A stretch of DNA of 64,000 bases, taken from positions 20,443 through 84,442 of the forward strand of contig JADIIX010000096.1 of the NCBI GenBank assembly GCA_027604505.1, given 5' to 3'. Shown one piece after another: positions 56,258-64,000 of the stretch. Below the pieces are notes generated by a model, which was given only the letters and a program-made list of their open reading frames with translations, had not been told where the DNA came from and ran no database searches. The position numbers were made by a program, and so were the translations under genes. This stretch comes from Gonapodya sp. JEL0774. Its lineage: Eukaryota; Monoblepharomycota; Monoblepharidomycetes; Monoblepharidales; Gonapodyaceae. Numbering within the stretch: the first letter of the stretch is position 1; every line of letters begins with the position of its first letter.

Positions 56258-57248
56258 CCAATTTCTTCCAATGATAACTCAGAGAGAACATCCCGAACCC
56301 AGAATACTACCCCAAGACTTCTCATCCATTATTGCGTCCACATAAATCTGTTTGGTTGTCTGAGTTCCATCCATTGCCCGCCCCGTCATGCGGAAGAACT
56401 GTCCACTATGTACGGTACAACGACCCTTTCGAGAAACTTGGAAACAGTACATGAAGTTCGCAAGTTTGTCGTTCAGGGTCATTGTCACCTTCCGATGTGG
56501 ACGGGGCCGGGCATGGTGAACTCCTGGCGACGCGGAAGGAGGAATCAGCTCGGGACCACGAAGAAAACATTGCCCTAGTCTCAAGGGATAAAGATCGGAA
56601 CACGCCACGCACGTACGCATAGTATCGGCAAATATCTGGCGAAGCTCTCCATCTTGACGAACCCGTCGGTCCAACCAAACCTATCCAGGAAGTCACAATA
56701 AAAAGTACTTGCTCTCATTCCGCCACTGTCCAGAATAATCTATGAATTTCAAACGTTTTCAATTTTTGTTTTACGACAGCTTTACAGATGTCAGTTGCGG
56801 TGAAGAGTCGGAAGTGGAAAGAGTATCGCCGCTGACCAGTTATGTAAATAGACCAGCCAAAGTGCATGAAAACGATACCGTGGAATCTTGGGATTGACAG
56901 TTGACTGTGCGTTTGCACCAACCACTTCCGCCGCCGCCCACCGAAACTTACAAACACCGAAGAAAAAGGCATCAGGAAGATTGATTCGAGTGCAAAAGGA
57001 GACGATAAGGGAGATTTGGAAGGCATCACAGCTGATTCGTGCAAATCGGAGAGGGTACGTTGGAACACGATAACGGTCGGTGGAGACGACAGGAACTGAC
57101 ACAGCGACACACGGATAGTCTGAAACTGGCTAAAAGAAGCAAGTGAAGCGTTTGACCTCGGTTATTACGTTCTGGACACGACAAAGTTGAGCCAGCAAAG
57201 TTCTGTCGCTTGGATTCTCGGTCAAGGCAACGTCAAATCTCGAAGACG
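56258..57248. other. region without a supported gene
   Basis: A minus-strand frame at 56279-56674 is open but has no recognisable domain and could belong to the ankyrin fragment's upstream part. The 3' half is presumably the promoter of the large plus-strand gene. Confidence 0.25.
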
Positions 57249-60200
57249 ATGGCGGATGGACCGGTTCTTGCGCCGCTTATGCAGAGTCAGCAAGCTGTTT
57301 TCATGGCTCAGAGGACTCAGCAGCAGCCCCAGTTGGTCCAGCAGACACTAGCTGCACTGGACAGATCCGCACAGACACTCGCGGCACTTCTCACACGTGG
57401 ACAGTCGCAGACAACGCAGAATCAATTTCAGCCAATCTCTGGGCCAATGTTGCAGCTTTCCGTTTCGTCTACGCAACCCACGCTTCCACCTTCAAGGCTG
57501 CCTCTCGCCCCGCTTGTGTCCCAAAACCAGAACGCACCGGCACTTGCGCAGAAACCCGCGTCTCCTCAATCTCCGTTGCCTCTTTCCCGGACCCCACCAC
57601 AGTCTGTTTTGGGGTCAGCGTCCGCGTTTGCTCCTGTCCTTGACTCCAATTCTGCGTCCGCGTCACCAGCGACAACCCCTACTCGACTCCCTCCACCTTC
57701 CGACCCGGACGCGACCCCTCGCGTGACTCGCACGTCCGGCGTCCAGCTACCGCAGGTACAGCACCCCCGGGTCTCATTACCGAATCCCGCGACGGATACC
57801 GCACCTCGACCGGACAAACCGGCGGCAGCACCTCCACCTACCGTTCCTACTGCTCCATCCGCTCCTTCGGTTGCTACACTGAGTACTCCCACAGTATCTC
57901 GACTCCCTGTCTTTCAGCGTGCAGCACCTGGACCTCGAGTGAGCCAAACTGCTTCTTCCTCATTGCCAGCCGCCGCATCTTCCTCACTGAGTGGACCTCC
58001 TCCAGTATCTCGACTCCCTGCTCCACCTCAAACGCAGTCAAGTAGCGGGGATGCGGGCAGTAGTGGCAGAGGAGCTGTGGAGGGGACGACTGAAAGGGAC
58101 GATGCCCAGCGTGCGGGTCCAGGCAGCAACAGTGGCTTATATGCCCTTTCAAGAGTACCCCCACAATCTCTTCAACCAACGTCGCAACTCCCACGTACTG
58201 GTGTCGGCCCAAGTTTGCCACCTCAAACTCAAACTGAAACTCAACCTCAGCCCCAACAACAGCGGCCAACCCCACCGACACCATCAACCTCAATCAACTC
58301 CCTAGCCTCCATATCCCAACTCCTTCACGATCTGAATCGTCGATTTCTTATGCAACAAGAGGAGCTCGCCGAGGCGGGGAGACTTGGTATCGAACGGCAG
58401 ACCATGGCTCACCTTGCAACTCTGGCTAACGTCGCGAGGCGGCAAAGGGAGATTCAGGTTGAGCAGGCCAGAGGCTGGAGCGAAGTAGCAAAGGAGGCAG
58501 TGAGGGGAGTTCCGTTGGGTGGTGCTCCTGAGGCGGTGCGTCGGGAGGAGGTACCAGGGAGACCACGGGTCGTAACGCAGGCGGCACCTTTCGCAAGCTC
58601 TCTGGGACTGGGACCGGCACTGGGCGGCAGTCGTGTGCAGTTTGCAGGAATGGCATCTACGCAAAGTACGTTCGCTCCCACCATGTCCCGCCAACCGATG
58701 GGACCAATTCCACCTTATCCTGGTCCCACGATGTACGACCCGTTTGCGCCTTCGGGAAACATCCAGCTGGAACCTCTCCAATTGTCCGACCTTGCACCAC
58801 TTCCTCAACCTCCGCCACAAGCGCAACCACCGCTTCGCCCGCCACCGACAACACAATCAATGCATGGTCATCCGGTGCCGGTACAGGCACCCCAACAGGC
58901 CTTTACGACACCAGGACCCCCCCTGCAACACCAGATTTCACGATTGTCCGCCCCGGTGTCCCGTCTCCCGGTGCCCCAATCCCGTCTCCCCGTCCCCGCG
59001 AACCAATCCCAACAGTCGCGGCTACCTGTGCCCTCAACTCGGTTCACAACTTCTGTTGCTCGTTCTCACGTCCCTGCACCACCGCCTCTCTCTATCTCAG
59101 CCCGCGGATTTGCATCTCAAGCACCACCCCGAACTGGAACCAGTGAATTGCCCTCCGATCGAGCAACTCACGCCACGACGCCGATCCTCCCGGGCTTCGA
59201 AAATCACTTCGCACCACCAGGTGCTCCTCTCCCCCCGCCTCGGGAGCTGACACAGGTTCAGTCTCAGAAGCCTCCACTCCACTCAAAACCTGCCATTCCC
59301 GTCGATGTACCTGTTGTGCCATCTTTGCCGCCACAGCTGGATTCGGTAAAAGAATTGGGAATTTTTGACTACGGTGCAGTGAGGAGGAGAGTGGAGGGTT
59401 TGGTCAGGAGGGGTGAGGGTGTTGTCGGGAGCGTGGAGACGATCCGAGAAGGAGATGGTTACCAAGGCGTTGAGGATGCTACGGAGGAAAAATGTGAGTA
59501 AGACAGAATGTCCAACGAAGGCGGATGATTGAGGCTTTACCGTAGTGGGCATGCTTGCGTGGTTTCTTCCTTCGATTTGTTGCTCATTGCAAGCGTAACA
59601 CTAAGATATATTCTAATTACCGCGCTTATTCATTCTTCTTACTCAGTCAGTCGCTCAACGTACCGCCCCAACTTCCCTCCACCTTCACCACTCCCCGCCA
59701 CCTCTTCTCTTCCCTTTATTCTTGCATCCCCTCGCGTTCGGGAGGTTGTGGAGAGAGCGATCGCGAGTGGAGATGAAAAACGCCGAGTTTACTCTAGATC
59801 GCCTTCTCCATCGCGAGAACATGACGGGCGGCACGCGTGGGAAACGGTTCCGGAGAATTCGAGGAGGGAGGATCGAGTACAGGCCGAAGCAAAGGCACGA
59901 ACGGACAAGACCATAAGCGTACTGTCACCAACGCCACCTCAGCCTATGCATCAAGGGGATGGGACTCTCCCTGTGTCACCTGTCGCTCCGGTGTTTGATG
60001 GAGACGTCCAACCCAAATCGCCAACTCGCTCAACACAACCTGTATCCATTCTCAAACACATTCCTCCCCGCAGTCCCCGTCGCATCCCTCACCGGCCGCC
60101 TCAGGACCCCTATTCGAACGCTTACCATGCTGCACCGCCTCCCCCCCTTCATGTCAGCGTCGACCCGCCTTCAAAGGCTCCGCGAAAGAATTCGTCCGCG

Positions 60201-63200
60201 ACTTCACCCGTACGAGGCTCCGTGTCTCCCACCCGTGCGCTGGGATCAAGTCCACCGCGACTTCGCCCACCTGCACCATACACTGTACGTTTAGCGGGAG
60301 GGCCGGTGTATCTTCGGCGGACAACAGTAAGGCCTCCGACATTGCGATTTGTGAGCGAACCGCTTGAGGCACCAAGAGAAGTCGCGACCCGGAGTGTTGC
60401 AGTGGAAGTGCAAGGGCGAGGGGTACAAGCGTCGCTAAGTCCCGTGCGGATTCGGTCCGTTCAAGACGACTTGAACGCACAAACGGAACATGTTGGAACG
60501 CGAGTCCCCGCAGATTTTGTGGATGGCTACAGGGGATTGGTGAGGACAGTGGTCGACAGGGCAACAAGCCCTCTTGTGCCACAACCAATCGCGAACGCGA
60601 CCATGATAAGTACGGGGGCACAGATCTCTCCCGTAACGACAGCTCCTATACCAGTCGCGGTATCTCAAGCGTCAGTTCAGGTATCAGAAAGTGTTAAGGC
60701 GGCTACTGTTGAGAGAGCAGACGTTGGCGTTGGTATCGGGGGCAGAGAAGTTGCTATTCAGGTAGATGCTGGGTGAGTTTTTGCAAGATGAAATTTTGAA
60801 AGAAGGTTGATGGGCGGGCCTGGTGGTTACTCATGCGTGAAATTGCATGTTTGACTTGATTCCCGTCACAGGCCGCTCTCGATCACCCCTCCTCCGTTGG
60901 CGACACCACCTCGCCAAGTATCGATTGGAATTCCGTTTACTCCACGCCCTCCTCCCATCGCTCTCGAGTTTCCTTTGCCGTCCGCCGCGCCCGCGACACC
61001 TTCCACGCGTGATCTTGTACGGGGTAAAATCGCCGAGTGGGTACTATCTGGCCGGCTCCAACGACATCCGCTGCGAACAGATCCGCCACAGAGAGTCGAT
61101 GCAAGTGCGTTCGCCAGGACAGCAGAATTGGGAACGGAATTGAGCACGTCGATCGCTCGAGTGGGTGTGGACACAAAAGATGTTGGAGTGGGTGTGGGGA
61201 CAGCAGATGTAGGAATTGGTGTGGGAACTACAGATGTAGGAATTGGTGTGGGAACAGCAGATGTAGGAGTCAGTGTAGGGGCTGTGGATGTTGGTGTAGA
61301 TACGACGTGGATGCCGGTGGATAATGGAGTACTGGCGGGATCAAGCCACCATAACAGAGTGTTGTCTCGTAAGCGCATCCCTTCGACATTCGGATCATGC
61401 GACTCACTCACCAAGCACACTCTTCGTTGTAGAACCGCTCTCTCGACCGGTCCACGAGCGTGATACCCAAACCAGCCTTCAGGAGGCAACTCCAACTCGA
61501 ACTCTCTCGCCGGCTCCAAAACAGCGACCAACCTTATCACCAGCTTCTCTTGGCCGCATCTTTTCTGATATTCGAGACATCACTTTAGAGTCTTATTTAC
61601 GAAAAGAAACCGGCCTTTTGGCTCAGGATATCGTTTCCGACTTTCACAAGGTCATTGACGCAGTCGTTAGTAGCACAAGTGAAGAGCTGTTCTCCGAGGT
61701 ACTTTTAGAGGTTATTCGCGAGGCTCGGGCCGACGTTGATCGAGAAGACGAGCAACTCTTCGAAGAGGCAATCAATAATGCGTCCCTTACTGTTTTGGAG
61801 GAGTACATTCGAATGGAGACGTCAAAGATTGCGTCGGAAACTCCTCAAGTAGCAAGCATGGCTGTTCAAGCGAATCCTCCCCTTGAGATTCCAGTGGTGT
61901 CTCCGGGTCCCACAACCGTGCCACGAGCACTACCCCGGTCCATTCCGTCTCCCCTTCCACTTGCAGACACGTCGGCCTCTTCCATTTCAAGACCCACATT
62001 CTCCACTGATACTCACCTGTCGACATCTCTTTCAGAAGGAGAGGTGCTCACCGACTTCTTTTCCGAGGGCGAGCTGATATCCATGCGAGCGGAACTGGAG
62101 GAGATGGTTCGGGCTATAAGGGCTCGAGCTGCAGCTTCGGCGAAGATGGGAGATACCCCTCCTAATGCCAGTGGGGCGGACACCAGCACATCGCTTTCCG
62201 GCGAGAAGAGTGGTGAGACGGGGAGTGCGAGTGCAGGTGGTACGGAGATTATTGCTCTAGCTGCAGATGGAGGAGTGAGCATTTTGGAAGTGTCGAGCTC
62301 ACTCTCAATGGGTGAGGCTCCACCGTCGCACGAATGGGAGGGCCCGGTCAGCCATGGACCTCGTCGTGTACGGGAATCGAAAGGCAAGGGAAAGGAACCG
62401 GAATCTCGACGTGCTCAACCGCGACTCGGTGGTGGTGCAGGGAGGACGACACAGGATGATGTGCAGCCAACGGGTGCACTCTCCAGGAGTGCTGTTGAGA
62501 ACGAGCTTCCGTCCTTTTCCCTCGAATCTTCTACTCCAAGTGGCTCTCTCGGAGAGATCGATCTGAGTAGAACACATAGTGCTGGTGAGGTTGGCGTAGT
62601 CGAACTCTTGCGAGAGGTCACTGGTGGGTCAAGTCTGGTGTTCTTTGGGCAACCGATCTGTTGATCCATTTTATTCCCGCCTGTTAGTGCACGCACGAGT
62701 TACCGAATTTCGGCGACATGATCCTGCTAGCAGTCCCGGTGAAATACAGTCGCAGTCCAAGTCTGAAATAATCCGTCGGTCCGAACTCGGCAATCGTAAG
62801 CGCTCGTCACGACCTTTTCCGGGAGTTCCAGGCGAATCCAGCTCCCAGAAGGATGTTCAAAGATCTTACTCACATGACCGTGAGGCAGTATCCCCCGTTC
62901 ATACTCCAGCGCGGTTTTCTAGCCGGTTATCAAAGTCGGAGTCTGGTGGCAAGGGCACACCTCGCCGATCAAACTCGCCGCAGCCCGTGGTGATCCCTGC
63001 CCGACCACTTTCGACTGGCTCCTCCCGAGACGCCTCACGTGCCCACTCCCGATCGGCGTCGCTTACATCATTAGGCGCGCTTGATTTTCTCTACAGAGTT
63101 GGTGGGACACCTCGGCCAAAGAGCTCCGCCGATCCAGAGTGGCGATCTGTGCCTGGTGTATCTGGTGGGGGCGTGCGCGACTCTGATGGCGGATACTCAC

Positions 63201-63763
63201 AGCTCTCACAGGAACCATCACGCTCCGTGGCGTCGAATCCCGAACGACCGCGGACAGCAACAATGGTTCCGGAGCGCGTAGGCGAACAAGACAGTTCCTT
63301 GTCTGATGTTGCTTCCTCAAATCGTTATGCTGAAGGGGACTCTGGTGCCACGGAGGAGGAGTTAGAGTTCCAAGGGCAGCCACAACACCTCTCTATTCAA
63401 ACTTTTGAGAGGGAGCTTGCTCAGGTTGTTGCTCAGGAGATCGACGCGTTATCAATGTCGAGAAGTGTCAGTGCCACTGAGACCATTCGGAAACATGGTC
63501 CATCAGATTCCCCGAGTCTGGGCGGGAGAATCACTCTTGACGTATCGAAGGCACCAGTGAGTGGAGGTGGCCAAGAACAGCGTGCTGCATTGTCGAACCA
63601 ACCTATGGGATATCTGCTGCCGCAACGCCATAAGTCAGAAGAGGAATATCTGCGGTCAGAGACTGTTTCATTTGAGACTGAAAGTCTTGGGGATATTTTG
63701 AACATTGAAGCGCCAAGTAACGACAATGAATTACAAGATCTACTTGAAACTCTTGAGATTTAG
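57249..63763 (+). CDS. giant disordered protein (about 2044 residues), possibly basal-body/TALPID3-like
   Basis: Five exons (57249-59493, 59647-60772, 60872-61368, 61433-62623, 62688-63763) join in phase into a single 6135-nt reading frame. Residues 1-750 are Gln/Pro/Ser-rich, with repeated SRLPVP and VSRLP phrases. Exon 3 holds a short tandem array built on DVGVGVGTA/DVGIGVGTT. Exon 4 has a helical, ordered segment: LGRIFSDIRDITLESYLRKE, ETGLLAQDIVSDFHKVIDAV, FSEVLLEVIREARADVDRED and ASLTVLEEYIRMETSKIA. It also has SEGEVLTDFFSEGELISMRA. The SEGE-type motifs and proline-rich layout faintly recall the ciliary protein TALPID3, but this is only an impression. No enzyme motif is present. Confidence 0.65.
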
Positions 63764-64000
63764 TTTATTCTCCCAACTAGTATTCAGAATCGCGAGTTTA
63801 CATTATACAGTTTTGTGTTACCCTGAGCAATTCAATGTTTGCAACATGTGTCTAACCTGGTAGTATGAGTTTGACATTAATATTCCGCTGCGTAAAGTTT
63901 TATAGTGTTGTTCTTAGTGGAGGGTGTTAGATGTCGCAGCTGTGCGACTGTGTTGGACGCTGAGTCTGATGGCGAGGGAAGCATGGCGAGGGCAATGGCG
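63764..64000. other. 3' flank of the giant gene
   Basis: These 237 bp after the stop codon hold no recognisable gene. The AT-rich stretch at about 63770-63910 is consistent with a 3' untranslated region and polyadenylation area. Confidence 0.3.

Noticed and set aside
59529-60776. A separate gene at 59.5-60.8 kb
   Set aside because: Its frame joins the preceding and following exons in phase at good GT/AG sites, so it is an internal exon of the giant gene.
60866-61540. A 224-codon minus-strand frame with Thr/Pro repeats
   Set aside because: It is the mirror of the DVGxGVGT tandem array in the giant plus-strand gene.

Overview
This looks like nuclear DNA from an intron-rich fungus. Nearly every recognisable gene is split by short introns (mostly 50-90 nt, GT...AG) and has unmistakable fungal homologues: a GPR1/FUN34-type acetate transporter, an Mcp1-type mitochondrial membrane protein, a glyoxal-oxidase-like copper radical oxidase with a chitin-binding module, NmrA-like reductases and a fungal-type ceramide glucosyltransferase. 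Intron density, a dCache/HAMP membrane sensor and a large disordered protein with a possible link to basal bodies point weakly to an early-diverging zoosporic (chytrid-like) lineage; this placement is inference. There are no rRNA genes, recognisable tRNAs, CRISPR arrays or clear intact transposons. All exon coordinates were placed by eye from GT/AG signals, frame continuity and family motifs; the CDS spans given include introns. For each fully assembled gene the summed exon length is a multiple of three.

Layout. 1-9.4 kb: 3' end of a tRNA-binding (Arc1/EMAPII-like) protein, a small uncertain ORF, a ceramide glucosyltransferase (minus), head-to-head with a YANK/STK32 protein kinase (plus), then an Mcp1-like membrane protein. 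9.4-18 kb: a CoA-pyrophosphatase Nudix enzyme (minus), divergent from an NmrA-like reductase (plus), then an acetate transporter family protein and a membrane-anchored chitin-binding glyoxal-oxidase-like protein. 18-21 kb is gene-poor. 21-28.3 kb: a long disordered protein and two tandem NAD(P)-binding paralogues (minus) with matching exon lengths, including a 15-nt micro-exon.

30-39 kb: an FYVE-like/alpha-beta hydrolase fusion (plus), a 2-oxoglutarate/Fe(II) oxygenase (minus), a small unknown (minus), a peroxisomal MaoC hydratase ending in SKL (plus), another alpha/beta hydrolase (minus) and an acyl-CoA-binding protein (minus). 39-46 kb: an unknown lysine-rich protein, a D-2-hydroxyacid dehydrogenase (minus) and an 11-exon beta-lactamase-family hydrolase. 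47.7-50.6 kb: a bZIP protein with a transmembrane segment just after its zipper. 52-57 kb (minus): a dCache-HAMP membrane protein without an output domain, an uncertain small gene and ankyrin-repeat fragments. 57.2-63.8 kb: one 5-exon gene for a roughly 2044-residue disordered protein.

Several products touch acyl-CoA and lipid metabolism (MaoC hydratase, acyl-CoA-binding protein, CoA diphosphatase, ceramide glucosyltransferase, acetate transporter), but they lie on both strands with separate promoters, so this is at most a loose neighbourhood. Genes are often arranged head-to-head or tail-to-tail, with 100-560 bp between them.
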